In this document: positions 1 to 5,269 of the stretch, piece by piece | Layout of the letters: each line of letters begins with the position of its first letter | Position numbering within the stretch: the stretch's first letter is position 1 | Source: a bacterium | GTDB taxonomy: Bacteria > UBA9089 > JASEGY01 | DNA length: 5,837 bases | Direction of reading: 5' to 3' | Assembly (NCBI GenBank): GCA_030019105.1 | Contig: JASEGY010000246.1 | Coordinates: forward strand, 1-5,837 | Notes under the pieces: generated by a model | Database searches by the model: none | What the model saw: only the letters and a program-made list of their open reading frames with translations | What the model was told of the DNA's origin: nothing | Program-made: the position numbers and the translations under genes

Positions 1-28
1 ACAACCTACAACCTACAACTTACAACAG
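1..28. repeat. 7-bp tandem repeat, four units (ACAACCT family)
   Basis: Four consecutive heptamers can be read directly: ACAACCT, ACAACCT, ACAACTT and ACAACAG. The array starts at the window edge, so it may extend to the left. It lies beyond the 3' end of the minus-strand ATPase gene. Its sequence differs from the ATTGCGG arrays further right but the 7-bp period is the same. It is non-coding as far as can be seen. Confidence 0.75.
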
Positions 29-99
29 ATACCCATTAAATTTGAAGAGGATACATATTATGCAACCATTTTCAGGTATGCCAGTAAAGCAAATCGATT

Positions 100-1254
100 T
101 TATCGAAACCTCTTCTTCAGCCATTGCTCGAATACCGGGTCGGCTATTTGATAGATCCCTCTTGTCTCTTTTTGAATCAGGCCTTTAGTTATCAAATATT
201 CCAGGTATTTACTTACTACATTTACCCCTTCACCCAGATTTTTAGAAATATCATTTAGTTTTCCCACCTCGTATTCTACCATTACCCTTAAAGCAGCCCG
301 TTCTTTATCACTTAATCTGTAGAACTCTTCCTCAAAGATTATGGTGACTTCTTCCTCAAGGATATCTTCAAAAACTGCTTTAACTGTCTCCGGTTCAATT
401 ACTTCTGTTGCTACTCCCTGCAACTGCCTGCCCAGTAACTGAAGATAAAAAGGTATTCCGCTGGTCAAGCTATGCGCCACTTCCACCGCTTGAGGCTCTA
501 TCTTTTGCCGCAGATTTGTCACCAGCAGTTCTCCGGTTGTTGTCTTGTCGAAAGGCTCAATCATTTTGATGATGAACTGCCGGTAGAAGGCGGAAGAAGG
601 AGAAAGCACAGCCATCTCCATCGTCTTTCTTATCGAGCCGGAGACACAAAGTATGGTATGTTCCAATCGCTCATTGACGGTTCTAATCTTTCTAATGACA
701 CCCTCGCCTAATTTCTTGCCGTTTGTTACATCAACAAGAGCGGGAAATTCCTCTAAGATCAAGATCGTTCGAACCCGGGCTTCTTTAGATAACTCTTCGG
801 TTAAGCCAAATATCTTCTCTAACAATATATTGGCATCCAACACCTTATTTTTGCGTGACAATTCAATCTCTATCTCATCGAGAATCTTTATAGAAAAACC
901 TGCTTCCCTCAGAATCTCTTTAATTTTGTCTTTTAGCAATCCCTTTATCTTATATTTCGTCGGAAGTTTATTCTTAAAGGCAGTTAATATAGTCTGAATC
1001 AACTGGTCAGAGAATTCCTTAAGAGTGCTTTCTACCAGATTCCAGACAGAGAAGTAAACAACTACTATATTTTCGTTATCTTTAAGGCGGTTAGCGACTT
1101 CTAATAAAATAGAGGTCTTCCCTACACGGCGGGAACCGATCAGGGCAAACCCCATATCAATACTCTCATCCGTCAGGGTAGTCACCATCTCTTTGAGTAA
1201 ATCTTCCCTGTTAATAAAATTTTCTTTTACAGCGGGTTTTAAAGTAAATCCCAT
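100..1254 (-). CDS. P-loop ATPase, archaeal-type ATPase_2/AAA-like, with C-terminal winged helix
   Basis: This is a 384-residue protein. An N-terminal FINREDLL (residues 13-20) matches the 'F.nRe.eL' lead-in of ATPase_2-type NTPases. Walker A is GSRRVGKTS (40-48). Walker B is the hydrophobic strand ILIL followed by E168-E169, where most relatives have D-E. A sensor-1-like strand ends in SGS (205-207). An arginine in FYRQF (R225) sits where this group has its 'yGR' arginine. Residues about 311-372 look like a winged helix ending in the common 'Y.i.DP.f..W' pattern. Family members hydrolyse ATP as molecular switches, and many are stand-alone genes of unknown target. The start is supported by AAAGAGGAA just upstream on the minus strand. 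It is divergent from the T6SS-side genes, so a role with them is not shown. No signal peptide or membrane segment is visible. I do not recognise a specific gene. Confidence 0.9.
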   Translation of the reverse strand: MGFTLKPAVKENFINREDLLKEMVTTLTDESIDMGFALIGSRRVGKTSILLEVANRLKDNENIVVVYFSVWNLVESTLKEFSDQLIQTILTAFKNKLPTKYKIKGLLKDKIKEILREAGFSIKILDEIEIELSRKNKVLDANILLEKIFGLTEELSKEARVRTILILEEFPALVDVTNGKKLGEGVIRKIRTVNERLEHTILCVSGSIRKTMEMAVLSPSSAFYRQFIIKMIEPFDKTTTGELLVTNLRQKIEPQAVEVAHSLTSGIPFYLQLLGRQLQGVATEVIEPETVKAVFEDILEEEVTIIFEEEFYRLSDKERAALRVMVEYEVGKLNDISKNLGEGVNVVSKYLEYLITKGLIQKETRGIYQIADPVFEQWLKKRFR

Positions 1255-1293
1255 TATTCCTCTTTAAGTATAGCGATCTCCTGGGCATTTACC

Positions 1294-1320
1294 GGCCGAA
1301 TGAAACGATGCCCCGAATTG
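1294..1320. repeat. Possible relic of the 4681-4709 repeat arm
   Basis: This stretch shares in order GCCGA, AACGATG and CCC-GAATTG with the right arm of the palindromic element at 4681-4709. A 3-bp insertion and a gap of about 5 bp are needed to align them. It lies in what would be the 5' leader of the minus-strand ATPase mRNA. The match is short and gapped, so homology is tentative. Confidence 0.35.
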
Positions 1321-1349
1321 CCCTTGCAACTATTTGCATGAACTTCTTA

Positions 1350-1378
1350 TTTTTATCATAAATCCCTTCCGTTGTCAA
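1350..1378 (-). promoter_or_regulatory. Candidate sigma-70-like promoter for the ATPase gene
   Basis: On the minus strand a perfect TTGACA (1378-1373) is followed after 17 bp by TAAAAA (1355-1350), which matches four of six positions of TATAAT. Transcription would begin near 1343 and leave a leader of about 90 nt before the ATPase start at 1254. The spacing and the location in the divergent gap support the call. The weak -10 box and AT-rich surroundings limit confidence. Confidence 0.4.
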
Positions 1379-1452
1379 TAAAAAAGGAAATCTATTCTAA
1401 CCTGAAATTTCTCCTTGCCTCGTGGCAGAAAATGTGATATAGTTGGAGTAAC

Positions 1453-1611
1453 TTGACAATGTTACATTTAAAAATTTAGACAGGATTAACCAGGATTTAC
1501 AGGATACAAGATGATAATGAAAAAAATCTTCGAATATTTGGGAAAAAATCCATTATAAATCCTGTTCATCCTGTTTATCCTGTCAAAAAAATCCTAATGT
1601 AACATTGTCAA
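1453..1611. repeat. Palindromic MITE-like element with 16-bp perfect inverted ends
   Basis: The left end TTGACAATGTTACATT (1453-1468) is the exact reverse complement of 1596-1611. Inside, CAGGAT recurs at 1481, 1491 and 1500 (period 9-10). Its complement ATCCTG recurs at 1559, 1568 and 1577 (period 9), so the inner tandem units are also inverted around an AT-rich centre (about 1506-1558). No transposase ORF lies inside. The roughly 159-bp length, inverted ends and intergenic position resemble a non-autonomous mobile element or a palindromic intergenic unit. A short target duplication is not obvious at the edges. It separates the ATPase gene from the AlbA_2 gene and could influence transcription of either (inference). 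Confidence 0.7.
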
Positions 1612-1664
1612 AGTAATTACATATCTACTGAGCATCAAAGGGTATCTTCTCAATAATTCGACCT

Positions 1665-2924
1665 GTGCGGTTAGAAATTGAGGTCAGACGGCCACGATTT
1701 TTACCCGGGAGACCAAATTCAACCCCAATGGAAGAGCTAATTAACCGGATAGAGAGTCATTTATTGGAATTTAAAAGGGAGATGCCGGCGCCGGATGCCC
1801 TGGCTAAAGAGCTGGTTGCGTTTTCTAATACAAAGGGAGGGAAAATTGTTATTGGTGTCCTGGATAAGACAAGAGAGATATTTGGGATAGATATTACGCA
1901 AGATATAGAAGAGTATGTGATGAATGTTTCAAGTAATAATTGTCATCCTATTATTTCACCTTTAGTAGAATTTTACACTATTGAAGGAAAGACTATTTGC
2001 GTTATTGAGATATTTCCCGGCAAACTGAAACCTTATTTTGTAACAAAGAAGGGAGCAGAGAAAGGGGTTTATATCCGCATTGGTTCGACCAACAGGATTG
2101 CTGAGGCAAGCTGGATAAATGAATTAAGCCGGCAGAGTAGAAACATAACCTATGACCGATTGGAAGTAGTAGAAGCCACCATCGATGACTTTGATCTCCA
2201 GAAAATAAATTTCTACCAGAGACGAAAGAATGAGAAGCTGGGAACTCCTCTTGAAGAGATTTCTCCGGAATATCTTGAGAAAATTGGCCTTTTGAAAAGG
2301 TTTAATGGCCACAAAATACCAACTATCGGGGGACTTTTACTAATGGGTAAAAATCCTCAACAGATGACATCTCTTCCTCGAGCAGTAGTCAAATGCGCTC
2401 GCTTTAAGGGAAAAGAAAAAGGAATTTTCATTGATCAAGCAGTAATAGAAGACTGTCTTTACGAACAGATAGACAATACTGTGCGTTTTATTGCTAAAAA
2501 CATTCGACTGGGAGGAATCATTAAAGGTTTGTTGCGGCATGACATTTATGAATACCCCATGGAAGTCCTTCGGGAAGCGATTACCAATGCTATTGTCCAT
2601 CGGGATTATTTCCTTGCGGATTCCAAGGCAGTCTATGTGGCTATATTTGATGACCGAATAGAGATAACAAGCCCTGGATTATTACCTATCGGCGTAGAAA
2701 TTGAGAACCTCGGCAAGCAGCAAAAAACAAGAAATCCTCTTATTGCCAGGATGCTTTTTGAGATGGACTACTTTGATGAATGGGGCCAGGGAATAAATAA
2801 GATGAAGGCTTTGATGAAAGAAAATAATCTGCCTGAGCCTGTTTTTAATGAAGAGATAGATGAGTTTAAGGTTGCTCTGTATGGTCCAGGTGAAGATTTT
2901 ATGAGGAAAGAGGTGATCGGATAA
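1665..2924 (+). CDS. Schlafen AlbA_2 domain plus GHKL ATPase protein (COG2865-type)
   Basis: This is 419 residues from a GTG start. Residues about 28-155 form an AlbA_2 (Schlafen-type) domain: ESHLLEFK (30-37), AFSNTKGGKIVIGV (52-65) and GVYIRIGSTNR (134-144). A linker follows, then a GHKL-type ATPase: N box LREAITNAIVHRDY (302-315, with E304, N308 and H312), G1-like DDRIEITSPGLLP (329-341), RNPLIARML and a G2-like EWGQGI (372-377). COG2865 proteins are described as putative transcriptional regulators; AlbA_2 is a nucleic-acid-binding fold. Many relatives carry a C-terminal winged helix, which is missing here because the protein ends soon after the ATPase core. The ATG at 1728 (M22) is an attractive alternative start because the domain begins just after it and residues 1-21 look unlike the family; neither start has a clear Shine-Dalgarno. 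The stop abuts the tssA start with no gap. Base composition looks more AT-rich than tssA. Confidence 0.88.
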   Translation: MRLEIEVRRPRFLPGRPNSTPMEELINRIESHLLEFKREMPAPDALAKELVAFSNTKGGKIVIGVLDKTREIFGIDITQDIEEYVMNVSSNNCHPIISPLVEFYTIEGKTICVIEIFPGKLKPYFVTKKGAEKGVYIRIGSTNRIAEASWINELSRQSRNITYDRLEVVEATIDDFDLQKINFYQRRKNEKLGTPLEEISPEYLEKIGLLKRFNGHKIPTIGGLLLMGKNPQQMTSLPRAVVKCARFKGKEKGIFIDQAVIEDCLYEQIDNTVRFIAKNIRLGGIIKGLLRHDIYEYPMEVLREAITNAIVHRDYFLADSKAVYVAIFDDRIEITSPGLLPIGVEIENLGKQQKTRNPLIARMLFEMDYFDEWGQGINKMKALMKENNLPEPVFNEEIDEFKVALYGPGEDFMRKEVIG

Positions 2925-2927
2925 GTG
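2910..2927 (+). promoter_or_regulatory. Shine-Dalgarno and stop-start junction that sets the tssA GTG start
   Basis: GAGGTGA at 2910-2916 lies inside the last codons of the AlbA_2/GHKL gene, 8 nt before GTG at 2925. The upstream TAA (2922-2924) directly touches that GTG. This explains the non-ATG start and indicates translational coupling of the two genes. Confidence 0.75.
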
Positions 2928-4541
2928 AACGATATCTCGTCTGATCTAATCCAGGCCGGAATTCAGCCTATCAGTCCGGATAGTCCTGCCGGCGCCTTGC
3001 TGGGAGCTGAAGATGCGGATTTCGAACAGCTTCAAACAGAGATTCGCAAACTGGACTCCTTTACCAGAGAGCCGGTTGACTGGCATGCAGTAGTCAGCTC
3101 AGGCGGCTCTATCCTTACCAGGAAATCCAAGGACCTGCGAGTATTAAGCTATCTTTGTCTGGGGTTGTTTGATCGACAGGGCTATGCGGGTCTATCCATT
3201 GGCCTGACCGTCTATCGAGACCTGATTGAGAATTTTTGGGAGACGCTCTATCCGGCGTTACAGCGAAAACGGGGCCGGATTGGCGCTATTACCTGGCTGT
3301 CGGAAAAGGTCGGGGCTAAGGTTAGCCAGGATGAACCCACCCTGAAAGACAAGGAGGCCATTAATAAATGTAATGACCTTCTTAAAAGGATCACGGAGCT
3401 AATAGACGACAAATTAGGCGAAGATTCACCCGGGCTCAGTGATTTGCAGCGGCCGATTCGGGAACATCTTAAGGCCTTAGAATCCCTGGAACCACCCAAA
3501 GTAGAACCATCAGCCCCTTCGAAACCGGAAGAACCCGCCTCACCAGATGCCCTTCCTGCTAAAAAAGGCATAATCTCTCGGGCCGTGTCCTCTCTTCTTA
3601 AGCCTGAAGAAATTGGTTCCGTGGAGGAGGCTAACAAAGCTATCCGGGAAGCTCAAGGTATAATTCGTCGGGCGGCCTCCTTTCTGAGAGAAAGCGATCC
3701 TGCTAATCCCTTGCCTTACCGGATCAGCCGGGCTATTTCCTGGATGAGTATCAACTCTCTTCCCAATAATAATAATGGTCGAACCTTTATTCCGCCACCC
3801 CCTGATAAACCTGAGAGATACGAGCAAGCCCTGTTGAGCGGGAATGCTCAAGCCATTCTGGCGGAAGCGGAGGCCCGCTTTTCTCAAGCATTCTACTGGC
3901 TGGACTTGCAGCGATTTGTAGTTCAGGCCTTCTCAGCTCTGGGGCCGGCTTACCAGAAGGCACAACAGGCCGTGTGCCAGGAGCTAAGGTCCTTTCTATC
4001 CCGGCTTCCTGGATTAATAGAGCTTCAGTTCCAAAGCGGCCTCCCCTTTGCCAATGACCAGACGAAATTGTGGATCAAAAATGAGATATTGCCGGCTAAA
4101 ACAGGGGAATCTCCCCCAGAGGGTGAAGCAGAACAGGATCAATTAAAAAAGGCGGTAAAGGAAGCAGGACGCCTTGTATTTGATGGAAAATTGAGAGAGG
4201 CAGTGGTCCTCTTACAGGAGGGCTTAGAGCAGCGGCCGGTTCGTCGAGACCGGTTTTTATGGCGATTAAGTCTGGCCAGGTTGTGTTTGGAAGCGGGACA
4301 GCCACAGCTTGCCGCGGCCCAGCTTGAATCCTTAGATGAAGAAAGCCGGCGTTTTTCGTTGGAAGAATGGGAGCCTGGTTTGTGCCTGGAGGTCGTTCGC
4401 TCGCTGTTACAATGTCAATACAAACTGATCGAAGACTTAAAGAAGCGTCCGCCACCACCTGAGCTTACCGAGCGGGTAAATCAGTTGTATGCCCGCTTAT
4501 GTAAATTAGATGTGGTCTCGGCCCTGGAGTTTAAGGGCTAA
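2925..4541 (+). CDS. tssA: Type VI secretion system protein TssA (ImpA_N and VasJ-type C-terminus)
   Basis: This is a 538-residue protein. An ImpA_N domain spans about 18-130, with DFEQLQTEIRKLD, DW (52-53), SKDLR (68-72), the GL..GL region near 89-94, W105 and RGRIGAITWL (116-125). A Pro/Glu/Ala-rich linker covers 188-213. A middle helical region (about 230-276) contains DPANPLPYRISRAISW, followed by a polar N-rich turn and PPPP (290-293). The VasJ-like C-terminal domain covers about 295-538, with WLDLQRFVVQAFSALG (325-340), RLPGLIELQF and GLPFAND (372-378). Later come R443-F444 and EWEPGL (481-486). TssA forms a ring on the cytoplasmic baseplate, primes sheath and tube polymerisation and can cap the distal end. 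The length and three-part layout fit the long TssA class. It is coupled to the upstream AlbA_2/GHKL gene and is followed by a 224-bp repeat-filled gap instead of another tss gene. Confidence 0.95.
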   Translation: MNDISSDLIQAGIQPISPDSPAGALLGAEDADFEQLQTEIRKLDSFTREPVDWHAVVSSGGSILTRKSKDLRVLSYLCLGLFDRQGYAGLSIGLTVYRDLIENFWETLYPALQRKRGRIGAITWLSEKVGAKVSQDEPTLKDKEAINKCNDLLKRITELIDDKLGEDSPGLSDLQRPIREHLKALESLEPPKVEPSAPSKPEEPASPDALPAKKGIISRAVSSLLKPEEIGSVEEANKAIREAQGIIRRAASFLRESDPANPLPYRISRAISWMSINSLPNNNNGRTFIPPPPDKPERYEQALLSGNAQAILAEAEARFSQAFYWLDLQRFVVQAFSALGPAYQKAQQAVCQELRSFLSRLPGLIELQFQSGLPFANDQTKLWIKNEILPAKTGESPPEGEAEQDQLKKAVKEAGRLVFDGKLREAVVLLQEGLEQRPVRRDRFLWRLSLARLCLEAGQPQLAAAQLESLDEESRRFSLEEWEPGLCLEVVRSLLQCQYKLIEDLKKRPPPPELTERVNQLYARLCKLDVVSALEFKG

Positions 4542-4544
4542 TCG

Positions 4545-4572
4545 ATTGCGGATTGCGGAATGCGGATTGCGG
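4545..4572. repeat. Heptamer array ATTGCGG, four units, after the tssA stop
   Basis: The units are ATTGCGG, ATTGCGG, AATGCGG and ATTGCGG, beginning 3 bp after the tssA stop codon. They face the reverse-oriented array at 4717-4744 across the palindromic element, so the heptamers form the outermost layer of a symmetrical structure. Confidence 0.85.
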
Positions 4573-4576
4573 AATT

Positions 4577-4702
4577 GGGCCTTGTTCATCGTTTCGGCCA
4601 CTCACGAACTTTTTTGTAGTTGCAGAGCTTGCTCTGCCGTAATGTCGAGCAAGCTCGACCACTACAAAATTGCTCCAATAGCCGAAACGATGAACAAGGC
4701 CC
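4577..4702. repeat. Nested palindromic element with perfect 22-bp inverted arms
   Basis: The arm at 4577-4598 is the exact reverse complement of 4681-4702. Just outside, AATT at 4573-4576 and 4705-4708 continues the pairing after a 2-nt bulge. Inside is a further 9-bp stem, TTTTGTAGT (4612-4620) with ACTACAAAA (4661-4669), which encloses two hairpins. No protein is encoded, and no T-tract follows the stems, so it is not a classic intrinsic terminator. As RNA it would fold into a long stem with a Y-shaped tip between the tssA and DUF433 cistrons. It may act as a processing, stability or attenuation site, or be a non-autonomous mobile element (inference). Confidence 0.88.
4616..4665. repeat. 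Pair of inverted REP-like units, each GTAG plus hairpin (BIME-like)
   Basis: The left unit reads GTAG (4616-4619), 2 nt, then GCAGAGC-TT-GCTCTGC (4622-4637). Read on the minus strand, the right unit is GTAG (4665-4662), 2 nt, then GTCGAGC-TT-GCTCGAC (4659-4644). Spacing, loop and most stem positions are the same. Stem positions 2 and 3 differ by compensating pairs (C:G to T:A, and A:T to C:G), so pairing is preserved. GTAG at the foot of a hairpin is the hallmark of REP sequences recognised by REP-associated tyrosine transposases (RAYT/TnpA_REP), and two inverted REPs make a BIME. No transposase gene is in the window. Assignment to that system is by resemblance. Confidence 0.65.
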
Positions 4703-4716
4703 GGAATTGGAAGAAT

Positions 4717-4744
4717 CCGCAATCTGCAATCCAAAATCAGCAAT
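4717..4744. repeat. Heptamer array CCGCAAT, four units, before the DUF433 gene
   Basis: The units are CCGCAAT, CTGCAAT, CCAAAAT and CAGCAAT, in reverse orientation to the 4545-4572 array. The 11-bp direct repeat AATTGGAAGAA occurs at 4705-4715 and 4742-4752, so it brackets the array. The right copy runs into AAAGGAG, the Shine-Dalgarno of the next gene. Confidence 0.75.
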
Positions 4745-4750
4745 TGGAAG

Positions 4751-4768
4751 AAAGGAGATGATTTTTTG
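4751..4768 (+). promoter_or_regulatory. Ribosome-binding site that selects a TTG start
   Basis: AAAGGAG (4751-4757) lies 8 nt before TTG at 4766. The nearer ATG at 4758 is in another frame and reaches no recognisable domain. The TTG start gives a protein whose whole length fits a DUF433 protein, so TTG is preferred. Confidence 0.7.
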
Positions 4769-5140
4769 CCGAAAACAAGCGTCTCTCAAAACACTGTCGT
4801 CAGAACCAGCCGGGGATTATCTGTCGCCGGCACACGAATTACACTTTACAGTATAATGGATTACATTAAAGCTGGTTGGCCGCCTAAACTGATTCGAGAC
4901 ACATTCAATCTGACTGACAACCAGATTGCAGACGTAATGAATTATATTGAAACACACCGCGCAGAAATTGAGACTGAATACCAAATTGTTCTACAACAGG
5001 CCGAAGAAACCCGACGATATTGGGAAACCCACAATCGAGAACGTTTCGCTAAAATCGCAGCTATGCCCCCTAAACCTGGACAAGAAAAGATTCGAGCCAG
5101 GTTGCAAGCTGCAAAAGCAAGGTTGGAAAGGAGGTGTTAA
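4766..5140 (+). CDS. DUF433-family protein, antitoxin-like
   Basis: This is a 124-residue protein from a TTG start. Residues about 12-66 carry the DUF433 pattern: RTSRGLSVAGTRITLYSI (13-30), then a helix pair PPKLIRDTFNLTDNQIADVMNYIETH (39-64). These match the family's 'G(T)Ritv..I', 'G...e.I...y.Lt..qi..al.Y...h' layout, a small winged-helix-like DNA-binding fold. A long charged helical tail (66-124) extends beyond the core. DUF433 genes are often antitoxin-like partners of PIN-like DUF5615 proteins, but no such partner is seen here. It sits between tssA and tssB, an unusual place, in the same direction and probably in the same mRNA. Its last codons (ERRC) contain the strong AAAGGAGGTG ribosome-binding site of the ORF that follows. 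A function in T6SS regulation is conjecture. Confidence 0.82.
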   Translation: MPKTSVSQNTVVRTSRGLSVAGTRITLYSIMDYIKAGWPPKLIRDTFNLTDNQIADVMNYIETHRAEIETEYQIVLQQAEETRRYWETHNRERFAKIAAMPPKPGQEKIRARLQAAKARLERRC

Positions 5141-5269
5141 ATGCCTGAGGAATCATTGGGGAATCTTCTGAAATCCCCAATCCGCAATCCGCAATCCGCA
5201 ATCCGAAATGGGAAGAAAGGAGGTGCTAAATGGCTAAAGAAGGATCAGTCGCTCCAAGAGAACGGGTGA
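5141..5269 (+). CDS. Short 42-codon ORF with strong ribosome-binding site; probable remnant or decoy
   Basis: The ATG directly follows the DUF433 stop (TAAATG) and is preceded by AAAGGAGGTG, an excellent Shine-Dalgarno. The peptide begins MPEESLGNLLKS; its centre is translated heptamer repeat (IRNPQSAIRN) and its end overlaps the tssB start in another frame. This composition argues against a conserved protein. Two origins fit. It may be a duplicate of the tssB start region: 5126-5152 matches 5215-5241 at 23 of 27 bases by my count, and MPEES resembles MAKEGS. Or it may be the stump of a toxin gene that once followed the DUF433 gene and was interrupted by repeats. Translation through the stretch could affect tssB initiation. 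Confidence 0.3.
   Translation: MPEESLGNLLKSPIRNPQSAIRNGKKGGAKWLKKDQSLQENG
5175..5209. repeat. Heptamer array CCGCAAT, five units, before tssB
   Basis: The units are CCCCAAT, CCGCAAT (three times) and CCGAAAT. The array ends just before GGGAAGAAAGGAGGTG, which holds the tssB Shine-Dalgarno, paralleling the layout ahead of the DUF433 gene. Its first unit also pairs with ATTGGGGA at 5155-5162 to form a possible 8-bp hairpin with an 11-nt loop. Confidence 0.88.
5216..5232 (+). promoter_or_regulatory. tssB ribosome-binding site and start
   Basis: AAAGGAGGTG (5216-5225) is close to a perfect anti-16S match, and its GGAGG ends 6 nt before the ATG at 5230. Such strength suits a sheath subunit made in large amounts. 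It is almost identical to the site at 5127-5136 upstream of the short ORF. Confidence 0.8.

Noticed and set aside
60..188. Plus-strand 42-codon ORF beginning at ATG 60 with GAAGAGG 9 nt upstream
   Set aside because: Most of it is antisense to the 3' end of the well-supported ATPase gene, and the peptide has no recognisable motif. The Shine-Dalgarno match alone is not enough.
472..997. Overlapping plus-strand reading frames inside the ATPase gene
   Set aside because: They lie antisense to a gene with clear Walker motifs and encode no recognisable domain.
1453..1481. Plus-strand promoter for the AlbA_2 gene starting from TTGACA at 1453
   Set aside because: No acceptable -10 box lies 16-18 bp downstream (TTTAGA or TTAGAC), and the TTGACA is part of the inverted repeat end.
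3248..4458. Long minus-strand reading frames across tssA
   Set aside because: They are shadows of tssA, which shows full domain architecture; the shadow products are low-complexity and have no family motifs.
4577..4702. Rho-independent terminator after tssA
   Set aside because: The stems are strong, but no run of T follows any of them on the plus strand, and further genes of the same operon lie downstream.
4510..4856. Reading frames on both strands through the repeat region
   Set aside because: They are open only because the repeats lack stops; the translations are products of heptamers and palindromes. The palindrome makes both strands appear open.
5175..5209. CRISPR-like array
   Set aside because: Units are 7 bp and contiguous, with no spacers and no cas genes.
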